Shown here: in pieces, positions 43,905-52,155 of the stretch
Numbering within the stretch: the stretch's first letter is position 1
Layout: each line of letters begins with the position of its first letter
DNA from: Rhodococcoides fascians NBRC 12155 = LMG 3623
GTDB lineage: Bacteria > Actinomycetota > Actinomycetes > Mycobacteriales > Mycobacteriaceae
NCBI RefSeq assembly: GCF_001894785.1
Contig: NZ_BCWW01000001.1
Span: forward strand, 248,001-312,000
Direction: 5' to 3'
Length of the DNA stretch: 64,000 nucleotides
Notes under the pieces: model-generated
What the model was told of the DNA's origin: nothing
What the model saw: the letters and a program-made list of their open reading frames with translations, nothing else
Database searches by the model: none
Program-made: the position numbers and the translations under genes

Positions 43905-44951
43905 TTACTGGCCCTCACGCAGCGTGCCCGTCGACCCTCGCGTCTCGATGTTCCACACCGCGGCGTCGACGGCGTCGCTGAGACCGAGCACCCACCGGGC
44001 CGCCGATCGGCCCTGGTCGAACAACGATTGCGCGACGGTGGTCAAGTGGGCCGCCGCCGCTGCAGGGGAGTCGTCCCATCCGGTCAGTGCGACGTGGTCG
44101 GGAATGTCGATACCGGCACCCGTCGCCGCGTCGAGTGCGCCGAAGGCGAGTTCGTCGCTCATCGCGAACATCACATCGACGACGTTGTCGCGCAACAACA
44201 GTCGTGCTGCCCGTGTGCCCTCTTCGCGCGAATTGTGGGTGGTGAACAGCGTCGGTACCGTCGACCACTCGATTCCTCGACGCACGCACGCATCGCGGTA
44301 GCCCTCGAGTCGTGCGCGGGTCACCGGCATCGAGATGCCCGACGCGTCGGCGCCGTGCACCACCGTCGATTCGCGTCGCGAATCGGGTCGCAGTGCAACT
44401 ATCGCGGGCCGACGCCGATTGCGCAGAGCAATGGTGGCGATCGCGTCGGCGGCCGCGCGGTCGTCGATTCCGATGGAGTGCAATCCCGGATGCTGAGGGC
44501 CGCCCTGGACGCAGGTGGGTCGACCGGTGCCGACGAGCACGTCGAGGACGGGGTCGTCGACGCCGGTGGTCCAGACGACATAGCCGTCGACCTGCGCGTC
44601 GCGAATTCTCGCAATATCGCTGTCGCGGTGCAGGTTCGGCAACATCACCAGCGCGGTGTCGGCGTCGAGACACGCGTCGGCGATGCCCGAGAGGAACCGT
44701 CGGGCCTGGGGATCCTCGAAGGCGTAGGTGAGTTTTTCACCGAGTACGACGCCGACGCTGTTGTGCTTTCCGCTGCGGAGCGAGCGTGCCGCACGGTTGG
44801 GACCTGCGTATCCGAGGGCCGCCGCCGCTGCGTGGACGCGGTCTCGGGTGGCAGGCGAGACGCGGTCGGGTTGGTTGTAGGTGTACGAGACGCTCATCGT
44901 GGAGACTCCCGCAGACGCCGCGACGTCGGCCATCGTCACCCGATTGTTCAC
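43905..44951 (-). CDS. LacI-family transcriptional regulator
   Basis: 348 residues. N-terminal LacI helix-turn-helix (TMADVAASAGVSTMSVSY) and hinge, then a periplasmic-binding-type effector domain. GTG at 44951 follows AAGGTGACCCC. It is divergent from an MFS gene, with one palindromic operator between them, so it most likely represses the exporter and itself until a sugar-like or other ligand binds. Confidence 0.93.
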   Translation of the reverse strand: MNNRVTMADVAASAGVSTMSVSYTYNQPDRVSPATRDRVHAAAAALGYAGPNRAARSLRSGKHNSVGVVLGEKLTYAFEDPQARRFLSGIADACLDADTALVMLPNLHRDSDIARIRDAQVDGYVVWTTGVDDPVLDVLVGTGRPTCVQGGPQHPGLHSIGIDDRAAADAIATIALRNRRRPAIVALRPDSRRESTVVHGADASGISMPVTRARLEGYRDACVRRGIEWSTVPTLFTTHNSREEGTRAARLLLRDNVVDVMFAMSDELAFGALDAATGAGIDIPDHVALTGWDDSPAAAAAHLTTVAQSLFDQGRSAARWVLGLSDAVDAAVWNIETRGSTGTLREGQ

Positions 44952-44978
44952 GGGGTCACCTTAGCGTGCGTCGACGTC

Positions 44979-44996
44979 CTGTGTAACGATACACAG
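44979..44996. promoter_or_regulatory. LacI-type operator next to the MFS start codon
   Basis: CTGTGTAACGATACACAG is an 18-bp palindrome with one mismatched central pair and a central CG, as in LacI/GalR operators. It ends one base before the ATG at 44998. Confidence 0.75.
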
Positions 44997-44997
44997 C

Positions 44998-46197
44998 ATG
45001 TCGTCGCCCCTCCCCAAGCTGCTGGTCCTCGGTGCAGCCGCCTTCATCTATGTCACGGCCGAAACGTTGCCCGTGGGTCTGCTTCCGGAGATCTCGGGCG
45101 ATCTCGGCGTCGGCGAATCCGCTGTCGGTCTGCTGCTGACCTTCTACGCATACGGCGTCGCCGTCATGACCATGCCGTTGATCAGGTTCGTACGCGACTG
45201 GCCGCGGCGACGGGTCGTCGTCATCACCGTTGCAGCACTGGCCCTTTCGCAACTGCTGTCCGCGGTGTCCGTCGGGTACCCGATGCTGGTGCTGTCGAGG
45301 ATGCTGTGCGCGGCCACCCACGGAGTCTTCTGGGCCGTGGTCGCACCCGTCGCGGCGTCACTCGCACTTCCCGGTAAGCAAGGAAAAGCGATCGCCACGG
45401 TGTACGCCGGCACCTCGTTGGCGTTGGTCGCCGGAAATCCGATCACCGCGGCCATGGGTCAGTGGTTCGGGTGGCGCACTGCTGCAACGATTCTCGGTGT
45501 CGTCGCCGCCGCTATCGCGGTGGCGCTCTACTTCGTCCTCCCCGCACTACCGGTCACCCGGGCAGCTGCGGGCAACAAGAAATCACCGCGCGTGCTCGAC
45601 GGCACCCTGGCGATCCTGTGTGGAGTGACGTTCCTGGCCGTCCTCGGCCATTTCGCCGCGTACACGTACTTCTCGCTTATCGTCGATCGCGCAATCGGTT
45701 CGGCCGGAACCACTTTGACGCTGATGCTGATGCTCTACGGTTTGTTCGGAGTCGTCGGTATCTGGGTGATCGGCAGAACGTACGACCGTTGGCCGCGGCC
45801 CTCCACCATCGCAGCTCTGGGTGCCGTCGCGGCCGCGACGGCGATCCTGTGGGGCACCCTCAGCGCAGCACCGGGCAGCCTGGCCGTCCTTGCTGTCGGG
45901 GCGATCGCGTTGTGGGGTCTGGCCTTCACCACACTGCCGGTCTGCATCCAGTCCGCCGTGGTTCGGGCCGCCCCTGCCGACGCCGACAAGGCGTCGGCGA
46001 TCTACGTCGTCGCCTTCCAACTGGCCATTGCCACCGGGGCCCTGGTGGGAGGCGTCGTCGTCGACGCCAGAGGCATCGGGGCGGTGACCGCTGCGGCGAC
46101 GATCCTGGTGGCTGTGGCACTCACAGTCGTAGTGGTCGCGCGCGGAGCCTTTCCGAGCTCGTATCCGTCGGTACCGGTCTCGACGCCGGCGCACTGA
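44998..46197 (+). CDS. MFS exporter (sugar-efflux/YdhP-like)
   Basis: 399 residues, 12 predicted membrane helices. The first helix begins at residue 7 with VTAETLPVGLLPEIS, the signature of SotB/YdhP-like DHA1 exporters. No ribosome site precedes the ATG because the LacI operator occupies that space, so translation is probably leaderless. Substrate unknown; a LacI regulator hints at sugars or nucleosides. A cobalamin riboswitch starts shortly after the stop. Confidence 0.87.
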   Translation: MSSPLPKLLVLGAAAFIYVTAETLPVGLLPEISGDLGVGESAVGLLLTFYAYGVAVMTMPLIRFVRDWPRRRVVVITVAALALSQLLSAVSVGYPMLVLSRMLCAATHGVFWAVVAPVAASLALPGKQGKAIATVYAGTSLALVAGNPITAAMGQWFGWRTAATILGVVAAAIAVALYFVLPALPVTRAAAGNKKSPRVLDGTLAILCGVTFLAVLGHFAAYTYFSLIVDRAIGSAGTTLTLMLMLYGLFGVVGIWVIGRTYDRWPRPSTIAALGAVAAATAILWGTLSAAPGSLAVLAVGAIALWGLAFTTLPVCIQSAVVRAAPADADKASAIYVVAFQLAIATGALVGGVVVDARGIGAVTAAATILVAVALTVVVVARGAFPSSYPSVPVSTPAH

Positions 46198-46214
46198 CCT
46201 CTCGGCGCTCTCGC

Positions 46215-46325
46215 GCGATAGGGTCAGCACGCGACGAACGAGGGAATCCGGTGCAACTCCGGAGCTGGCGCGCAACGGTGACGGGTGAGAGCTCGAAGTC
46301 CGAATGCTCGGACGTCGTGATCGAA
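46215..46325 (+). ncRNA. Cobalamin riboswitch
   Basis: The conserved core is visible: GGGAATCCGGTGCAACTC with its CCGG/CCGG stem, GAGCTGGCGCGCAACGGTGA, then AAGTCCGAATGCTCGGA. A downstream hairpin CGCGG-CT-CCGCG (46332-46343) lies between the aptamer and the ribosome site AGGA (46359) of the ABC operon, fitting translational or transcriptional control. Aptamer ends are approximate. Confidence 0.85.
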
Positions 46326-46372
46326 CCCCACCCGCGGCTCCGCGACACGAGCCCCAAGCAGGAAGCTCTTCG

Positions 46373-47401
46373 ATGCGTACCTCTCTCGCCGCACTAGGCG
46401 CTGTCTCCATCCTTCTGGTCTCCGGTTGTTCGACCGCGTCGACCCCCGACGCGTCCACCGACACCTCCGGGAACTATCCCCTGACCATCGAGAACTGCGG
46501 ACGCGACGTCGTCGTCGACGCACCACCGCAACGGGCGGTGTCGTTGAACCAAAGCTCGACGGAAATACTGCTCTCGCTCGGCCTCGCAGACCGGATGGTG
46601 GGCACCGCGACCTGGACCGACCCGGTCCGCTCGAACCTCGAATCCGAGAACGCCAGGGTGCCGAGGCTCGCGGACAACAAGCCATCGCTCGAGGTCGTGT
46701 TGGATACCGAGCCCGATTTCGTGTCCGCGTCCTTCGGCGGCACCCTCGGACCCGGGGGAGTCGCCGATCGGAGCAGGTTCGAGCAACTCGGCGTCCCGAA
46801 CTACCTCTCGCCCACCGACTGTCAGGGCAAGACCGACGAGAGCGTCAATTCCGACGGTGCTCGCACGGAGCCGTTGGTGATCGACACCGTCTATCGGGAG
46901 ATTCGTGATCTCGCTGCGGTCTTCGACGTGCGAGACCGTGGCGAGCGCCTGGTCGCCGAACTGCAGGATCGGTTCGAGAAGGCCTCCGGTTCGGTCGACG
47001 CGTCGGGTGTGTCGTTGGCCTACTGGTTCGCCGACACCGATACGCCGTACATGGCCGGTTGCTGCGGATCGTCGGGCATCATCACCGACTCCGTCGGCGC
47101 CGAGAACATCTATGCCGACACCACCGACGAATGGCCACAGGTCAATTGGGAGAGTGTGCTCGATCGCAACCCGACTGCACTGGTGCTCGCAGATCTGAGT
47201 CGACGCAGTATCGCCGGGGACGCCCTGGACAGCAAAATCGGCTTCCTGGAGTCGAATTCGGTCACGAGCCGAATGCCCGCCGTCGAGAACAAGCTGTACA
47301 TCGTCGTCAACGGTGCCGATCTGAACCCGTCCATTCGGACGATCGACGGTGTCGAGAAAGTTGCGGCCGCCCTGCAAGATTGGGGAATGGCGTCGCGATG
47401 A
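46373..47401 (+). CDS. btuF: Corrinoid (vitamin B12) ABC transporter substrate-binding lipoprotein
   Basis: 342 residues. A lipoprotein signal with lipobox LVSGC at residues 15-19 precedes a BtuF/FepB-type class-III binding protein (YPLTIENCGRDVVVDAPP, VSLNQSSTEILLSLGLADRMVG). The cobalamin riboswitch upstream is what points to corrinoids rather than siderophores, which share the fold. The Cys pair in AGCCGSSG is unusual. Stop overlaps the permease start (ATGA). Confidence 0.85.
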   Translation: MRTSLAALGAVSILLVSGCSTASTPDASTDTSGNYPLTIENCGRDVVVDAPPQRAVSLNQSSTEILLSLGLADRMVGTATWTDPVRSNLESENARVPRLADNKPSLEVVLDTEPDFVSASFGGTLGPGGVADRSRFEQLGVPNYLSPTDCQGKTDESVNSDGARTEPLVIDTVYREIRDLAAVFDVRDRGERLVAELQDRFEKASGSVDASGVSLAYWFADTDTPYMAGCCGSSGIITDSVGAENIYADTTDEWPQVNWESVLDRNPTALVLADLSRRSIAGDALDSKIGFLESNSVTSRMPAVENKLYIVVNGADLNPSIRTIDGVEKVAAALQDWGMASR

Positions 47402-48423
47402 GCCGCACCGATCGCGGGGTGCTCGTCCCACTACTGCTCGCAGGATCGGCGTTGTTGGTGCTCTCGATCGGCGTCGCCGTCACCATCGGACCCGCGAACG
47501 TGTCGGTGCCCGACGTGTATCGAGTGATACTGACGCACATGGGTATCGGTAGTTCGGGAGTCGGTCGCATCCAGGACGGAATCGTCTGGGAGCTGCGCCT
47601 GCCCCGGACCTTGCTGGCCGCCGTGTGCGGCGCGGGTCTCGCGCTGTGCGGGGCGATCATGCAATCACTGCTGCGCAACCCTCTCGCCGATCCCTTCGTC
47701 CTGGGCATTTCGTCCGGTGCATCTACCGGAGCGGTCCTCGTCGCGGTTCTCGGCGTCGGCGGTGGCGCATTGTCCTTGTCCACAGGGGCATTCGCCGGTG
47801 CGCTGCTCTCGTTCGTCCTGGTGATGCTGCTGGCCGCAGGGGCAGGCGGCGGAAACGACCGCGTGGTGCTGGCCGGGGTCGCGGGGACGCAGCTGTTCTC
47901 GGCCTTGACGTCGTTCATCGTCATTTCCTCGGCCGACGCCGAACAGACACGCGGCGTGCTGTTCTGGCTCCTCGGATCGCTGAGCGGTGCCGACTGGACG
48001 GACGTGGTGCTGTGCGGATCTGTTGCGCTGCTCGGAATGGTGGTGTGTCTGTTCAACACCTCGGCCCTCGACGCCTTCACATTCGGGCACGACGCGGCCG
48101 CGTCCCTCGGTGTTCCGGTCAAGTGGGTGCGAATCCTGTTGTTGGTCATCACCGCACTGATCACGGCCTCGCTCGTCAGCGCCGCCGGAGCCATCGGGTT
48201 CGTGGGTCTCGTTCTGCCGCACGCCGCCCGTTTTCTCGTCGGCGCACGGCATCGACGACTGTTGCCGACGACGGTGGTCATCGGCGCGATCTTCATGGTG
48301 TGGGTCGACACGATCGCCCGAACGTTGTTCGCGCCGCAAGAAATACCCGTCGGAGTGGTGACCGCACTCATCGGCGTGCCGGCATTCGCGCTCATTCTGT
48401 TTCGACTCAGGAGATCCCGATGA
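47398..48423 (+). CDS. btuC: Corrinoid ABC transporter permease (FecCD family)
   Basis: 341 residues with about ten membrane helices. FecCD signatures: RLPRTLLAAVCGAGLALCGAIMQ, NPLADPFVLGISSGAS and the coupling-helix GAIGFVGLVLPHAAR. It forms the channel for the binding protein encoded upstream; both junctions are ATGA overlaps. A perfect DnaA-box sequence TTGTCCACA occurs by chance or otherwise in the coding region at 47776. Confidence 0.92.
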   Translation: MSRTDRGVLVPLLLAGSALLVLSIGVAVTIGPANVSVPDVYRVILTHMGIGSSGVGRIQDGIVWELRLPRTLLAAVCGAGLALCGAIMQSLLRNPLADPFVLGISSGASTGAVLVAVLGVGGGALSLSTGAFAGALLSFVLVMLLAAGAGGGNDRVVLAGVAGTQLFSALTSFIVISSADAEQTRGVLFWLLGSLSGADWTDVVLCGSVALLGMVVCLFNTSALDAFTFGHDAAASLGVPVKWVRILLLVITALITASLVSAAGAIGFVGLVLPHAARFLVGARHRRLLPTTVVIGAIFMVWVDTIARTLFAPQEIPVGVVTALIGVPAFALILFRLRRSR

Positions 48424-49208
48424 CGTTGCACGTCAACAACATCCAGTGGACCCGCGGCGGGAACCCGATTCTCGACGACATCAGCTTCGCACCGGAACCG
48501 GGCGAGACCATCGGGCTCATCGGCCCCAACGGCTCCGGCAAATCGTCGTTACTGCGCATCCTCGCCGGCATCGTGGCACCCGACAGCGGCGACGTCCTGC
48601 TCGACGGAAAGAACCTGCGCACCCAACGTCGTCGCAGCATCGCCCGCCGCGTAGCGATGGTCGACCAACACTCCGACACCGACGTCGACATCACCGTCCG
48701 CGACGTCGTACGCCTTGGCCGCATCCCCCACCACGGCATCCTCGGCGGAGACACAGCCGCCGACGACGCCGCGATCGAACAGGCACTCACCGACACCGCC
48801 ATGGCGTCGAAAGCCACCCGACGCTGGCACACCCTCTCCGGTGGAGAGCGCCAACGCGCCCAGATCGCACGGGCCCTCGCTCAACAACCCACCGAACTAC
48901 TGCTCGACGAGCCGACCAACCACCTCGACATCCAACACCAACTCGACATCCTCACCCTCGTCGCAGGACTACCCCTGAGCAGTTACATCGCCCTCCACGA
49001 CCTCAACCTCGCCGCCATGTTCTGCAACCGCATCATCGTCCTGAACAACGGCAGCATCGTGGCATCGGGAACCCCACACGAAGTGATCACCGAACACCTG
49101 GTGCGCGAGGTGTACAACGTGCACGCCAGCGTCTCGCATACCGACGACTACCCCCAGGTGACCTATCGCCGCCCCCGACCGACCGCCCCCGGAGTCCACT
49201 CGATGTGA
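48420..49208 (+). CDS. btuD: Corrinoid ABC transporter ATPase
   Basis: 262 residues. Walker A GPNGSGKSS, ABC signature LSGGERQRAQIARALAQ, Walker B LLLDEPTNHLD and switch His in ALHDLNLAA. It energises the importer. The last residues (GVHSM) and the stop codon TGA are encoded by dispersed repeat element copy 6, so the natural C-terminus has probably been altered by the element. Confidence 0.93.
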   Translation: MTLHVNNIQWTRGGNPILDDISFAPEPGETIGLIGPNGSGKSSLLRILAGIVAPDSGDVLLDGKNLRTQRRRSIARRVAMVDQHSDTDVDITVRDVVRLGRIPHHGILGGDTAADDAAIEQALTDTAMASKATRRWHTLSGGERQRAQIARALAQQPTELLLDEPTNHLDIQHQLDILTLVAGLPLSSYIALHDLNLAAMFCNRIIVLNNGSIVASGTPHEVITEHLVREVYNVHASVSHTDDYPQVTYRRPRPTAPGVHSM

Positions 49209-49247
49209 CATTGACCCCCGAAAAGGCCACTAGATGTCACATTGAGT
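49193..49247 (+). repeat. Dispersed bipartite repeat element, copy 6
   Basis: Half-sites CCACTCGATGTGACATTGA (49196) and CCACTAGATGTCACATTGA (49227) flank CCCCCGAAAAGG. It begins 16 bases inside btuD and gives its stop codon, in a convergent gap. Confidence 0.92.
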
Positions 49248-49288
49248 ACCCGGGGAAGGGGCAAAACCGGGGGGAGGGGAGACCGAAT

Positions 49289-49759
49289 CTAGAGTTGGCG
49301 CAATTTACGCTCGAATGCGTCGATGCGCGTGGTGTCCTCGAAGAAGTCCTCTTGCGAGACGATTTTGCCCCAGCTGGTGCGGACAAGGAGCACCGTTCGG
49401 TTGCTGTACAACTCGGTGCCGTCGGCTGCGTGTGCTTGGTCGTCGAAGCGGACGAGGAGGGTCATGCGCCAGGGGGCTCCGCCGCTGTAGATTTCCGTGA
49501 CCTGCCCGCGGATGCCGGCGGCGACGAAGTCCTGGAAGAACTTTTCGATTGCCGGTCGTCCGCGGTGGGTGCCCGACCATCGGCTGTCACCGTCGGCGAA
49601 TTTGAGCACCGCGTCTCGGTGGAACGACGAGAGCAGTGGGCGATAGTTTCCGTTGTTGAGCGCCTCGATGTCTCGCTGCAACTTGAGGGTCAGCACTCGC
49701 ATCAGCAGAAGCTTGCATGCGAAGGCCGTCGAGATGCCGGCCAGAAATCTCAGTTGCAT
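49289..49759 (-). CDS. NTF2/SnoaL-like protein
   Basis: 156 residues from ATG at 49759; 137 from the ATG at 49702, which better matches the family start (LTLKLQRDIEALNNG). NTF2-like alpha+beta cone with YRPLLSSFHRDAVLKFADGD, GRPAIEKFFQDFVAAG and a C-terminal beta-rich part. Such proteins range from ketosteroid isomerase-like enzymes to binding proteins; the function is unknown. It lies between element copy 6 and an empty stretch. Confidence 0.8.
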   Translation of the reverse strand: MQLRFLAGISTAFACKLLLMRVLTLKLQRDIEALNNGNYRPLLSSFHRDAVLKFADGDSRWSGTHRGRPAIEKFFQDFVAAGIRGQVTEIYSGGAPWRMTLLVRFDDQAHAADGTELYSNRTVLLVRTSWGKIVSQEDFFEDTTRIDAFERKLRQL

Positions 49760-50051
49760 GGCTATACGTTTGCTTACCGTTCACCGACGTGTCAATCGAG
49801 TGGGACGTTTCGAGACCCGGCTTCACCCAGGTCGGTGGTGGTGCTGTTCACCATCTTTTCGAGTTCGCAGCCCGGCCGATACCGTCGATGACGACTCACA
49901 TCGATATCGTGTACTTCGCTTCGGTTCAGAGAGCATCACAGAGTGAAGGTTCCAAGCGTAGGCATGCTCTGCAACGATGGACTGGTAAGGGGACGAACGT
50001 GAGCGCATGTCGCTTGTCGGTAGCTGTCCGGCCGAATTTCGGGGGGCCCAG
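49760..50051. other. Intergenic stretch without a recognised feature
   Basis: 292 bases between the NTF2-like gene and the TPR gene, divergent promoters expected. I see no clear operator, RNA or small gene here. Confidence 0.5.
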
Positions 50052-50597
50052 ATGGACTCCATAGCTGCGTTCTGGTGCCACGCAGATGACGGCGAGCCTG
50101 CTCTGATGCGGTCGGAGATGAATCAGTTGCTCTCGGCGACAAGGCTTTCCCGAGCACGGACACTGTTCGAACGTGCGTCGCTCGAGGATTTTCTGGGCGA
50201 AGAATCGGCTGCGATTCCGTTGTACGAGGCGGCGCTGTCGAGTGGGCTCGATTCCGTGCACGAGAGCAAGGCCAGAATTCAGCTCGCCAGTTCGCTGCGT
50301 AATGTCGGCCGACTCCAGGAGGCGTCGCGTGTGTTGGAAGACTTCGAGTTTTCCGACGAATTCTCCTCTGCGCGAGATGCATTCATTGCCCTGATCCTGT
50401 GGGATCTGGGCGATGGTGCTGGCGCGCTGAAGGCGGCACTGCAGGCAGCGAAGCCTGCGCTCGGCACATACCGTCGCGCAATCGGAACTTATGCCGACGA
50501 CCTCCCTACCGACAGGCCGAGGAACAGCGGCACCGACGACCGTGTTGCCCACCATGATCGTGCCAGTTCGTTCGACGACCCCGAGGTGAAGCCATGA
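50052..50597 (+). CDS. TPR-like protein
   Basis: 181 residues, all helical, with TPR-like pairs (SRARTLFERASLEDFLGEESAAIPLYEAAL, here quoted only for its A/L/Y spacing at about 35-65, then LASSLRNVGRLQEASRVLE). ATG at 50052 follows GGGGGG. Similar short TPR proteins occur in Gram-positive bacteria; function unknown. It overlaps PPOX gene 3 by ATGA, so the pair is one operon. Confidence 0.72.
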   Translation: MDSIAAFWCHADDGEPALMRSEMNQLLSATRLSRARTLFERASLEDFLGEESAAIPLYEAALSSGLDSVHESKARIQLASSLRNVGRLQEASRVLEDFEFSDEFSSARDAFIALILWDLGDGAGALKAALQAAKPALGTYRRAIGTYADDLPTDRPRNSGTDDRVAHHDRASSFDDPEVKP

Positions 50598-51025
50598 CCA
50601 GCGGAGCATTCGATCCACACGACCTCCTCGAGCGCAGCCGACTCGGCGTACTCGCCACGATAAAAGCGAGCGGCCTGCCGCAACTGTCGCCGGTGACGCC
50701 GTTCTACGATCGCACCGAGCGAACAATCAAGATTTCGGTCACCGAAGGACGAGCGAAAACGGCCAACCTACGCCGAGACCCGCGCGCTGCACTCGAAGTG
50801 ACGAGCGCCGACGGCAAGGCCTGGGCAACAGCAGAAGGAACCGTCACCCTCACCGGACCGGGCGCGAACCCGAACAGCCCCGAAATCGATGCGCTGGTCG
50901 ACTACTACCGCGCCGCCGCCGGAGAGCACCCCGACTGGACCGAATACCGCGCCGCAATGGCCGCGGATCGCCGCGTACTGGTGACCATCGCCGTCGACCA
51001 CGTCTACGGCGAAAGCCTCACCTGA
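50594..51025 (+). CDS. PPOX-class F420-dependent oxidoreductase (3)
   Basis: 143 residues. Split-barrel with LGVLATIKASGLPQLSPVTPF, VTEGRAKTANLRRDPRAAL and a C-terminal VLVTIAVDHVYG, as in TIGR03618 enzymes. Cofactor F420 is inferred from the subgroup. Coupled to the TPR gene; element copy 7 starts 11 bases after its stop. Confidence 0.87.
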   Translation: MTSGAFDPHDLLERSRLGVLATIKASGLPQLSPVTPFYDRTERTIKISVTEGRAKTANLRRDPRAALEVTSADGKAWATAEGTVTLTGPGANPNSPEIDALVDYYRAAAGEHPDWTEYRAAMAADRRVLVTIAVDHVYGESLT

Positions 51026-51035
51026 TCGCCTAGGC

Positions 51036-51095
51036 AGTCCACTCGATGTGCCATTGACCCCCGAAAAGGCCACTGAATGTGCCATTGAGTGCACT
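51036..51095 (+). repeat. Dispersed bipartite repeat element, copy 7
   Basis: Half-sites CCACTCGATGTGCCATTGA and CCACTGAATGTGCCATTGA flank CCCCCGAAAAGG. Here both cores read ATGTGCCAT, which keeps the direct repeat but weakens the palindrome. Convergent gap. Confidence 0.9.
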
Positions 51096-51119
51096 GGGGT
51101 CGGTGCACATCAGCCTCCG

Positions 51120-51575
51120 TCATGTGAGTTGGTAGACGTCCAGCTCGACGGAATTCGGTAAACGTTCACCGGTTGCCGCGAAGAGTGTTCCGTTGATCCA
51201 GCTGAGGGAGTCGGCGGACGTCGACAGTCGGGGAAAGGTGCGGAAGTAGATTCGGTCGGCGGGAACCTGCTCGCCGCGAGTCAGTGCGTCGATGTCCTGT
51301 TCGCTGCCGGTGCGCATCCCGACGTTGTGGACCGAGATCCGTTCGCCTGCGTCGGTCTCGAGTGCATATCGGGCGTCGAGTTCGGTGACAGTGGCCGATC
51401 TGAGGACCTGGTGGTCGGCGCCGCCGGCCAGGACGCGTCCTCGTATCACCGGCCCGTCGACGGTCCCACCGAGGATCGGTACGAGGCGTCGATGTCCGTC
51501 GCTGACCTGGCCGAGATCGATGGGCTTTCCGACCGTGACGGACAAGTGCGCGACGAACGTCAGGTCGGGGCGCAC
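51120..51575 (-). CDS. DUF3237 family protein
   Basis: 151 residues from a GTG at 51575, one base after the padC stop. DUF3237 is a beta-barrel with VGKPIDLGQVSDGHRRLVPI, GGTVDGPVIRGRVLAGGADHQ and YFRTFPRLST. The family often adjoins aromatic-acid genes and has no fixed reaction. Because it is tightly linked to padC, a role in the same aromatic pathway is likely. Confidence 0.85.
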   Translation of the reverse strand: MRPDLTFVAHLSVTVGKPIDLGQVSDGHRRLVPILGGTVDGPVIRGRVLAGGADHQVLRSATVTELDARYALETDAGERISVHNVGMRTGSEQDIDALTRGEQVPADRIYFRTFPRLSTSADSLSWINGTLFAATGERLPNSVELDVYQLT

Positions 51576-51576
51576 G

Positions 51577-52104
51577 TCAGTTCGTTCGGTCCGCGAAGCC
51601 GTCGGGAAGATCGCCAGGTGCGACGGACACGATGGTCTCGTCGTCGGCTCCGACGTTCTCGAAGAGCGTGATCGTGGCGAACTCGGGGACGACATAGATG
51701 GGGTAGGTCGGTCCGGCGTCGCGGTACGCATGCATTTCGTCGACGTGATCGTTCTGGTAGAGGACCGTTTTGGTTCCGTCCAATTCGATCCACTGCGGGA
51801 AGAAGATGGTTCCGTGCAGACGACGCTTGCCTGGGATGACGTTAACGACGACCGAGGTTCCGGTGGGCTCGTTCCACGAGATCTTGTAGACGTCGTCGTC
51901 GAGCTGGACGAGATCGACTTCCTGGTCCTTGACCCAGCGTCCGCCGACCATGCCGGTGTGAATTCGGTAGTCGATCGTGGTCGCGTTCTTGACATACATC
52001 TCGTACTGCCAGCTGTTCGCGTACGTGTAGATGAAGCGATGCCCGACGATGCCGCTCAGATCTTGGCTGGGGATGGGGTTCTCGACTGTGGTCATGGTCT
52101 TCAT
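51577..52104 (-). CDS. padC: Phenolic acid decarboxylase
   Basis: 175 residues (172 from the second ATG at 52095). It closely resembles PadC of Bacillus. Active-site counterparts are Tyr26 and Tyr28 (IYTYAN), Arg56 (MVGGRWV) and Glu79 (SWNEPTG). It decarboxylates ferulic, p-coumaric and caffeic acids to vinyl phenols without cofactors, a detoxifying step. A MarR gene is divergent, matching PadR-type stress induction seen elsewhere, though the regulator family differs. Confidence 0.93.
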   Translation of the reverse strand: MKTMTTVENPIPSQDLSGIVGHRFIYTYANSWQYEMYVKNATTIDYRIHTGMVGGRWVKDQEVDLVQLDDDVYKISWNEPTGTSVVVNVIPGKRRLHGTIFFPQWIELDGTKTVLYQNDHVDEMHAYRDAGPTYPIYVVPEFATITLFENVGADDETIVSVAPGDLPDGFADRTN

Positions 52105-52155
52105 TTTGTCACAAAACTATGTTTGCGGCAAAACTATCTGTGCGATCATCGACGC
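52105..52155. promoter_or_regulatory. Divergent padC/marR operator region
   Basis: CAAAACTAT occurs twice (52112-52120 and 52129-52137), 17 bases apart, and AAACTATGTTT is a near palindrome. This AT-rich 51-base gap is the only place for both promoters and so the likely MarR site. Confidence 0.55.

Noticed and set aside
47776..47784. Exact DnaA box TTGTCCACA within btuC
   Set aside because: A single box in coding sequence, without a partner, is best treated as chance.
49823..50726. Reverse open frames opposite the TPR gene
   Set aside because: The forward frame has a ribosome site, TPR-like helices and ATGA coupling to the PPOX gene; the reverse frames have no recognisable domain.
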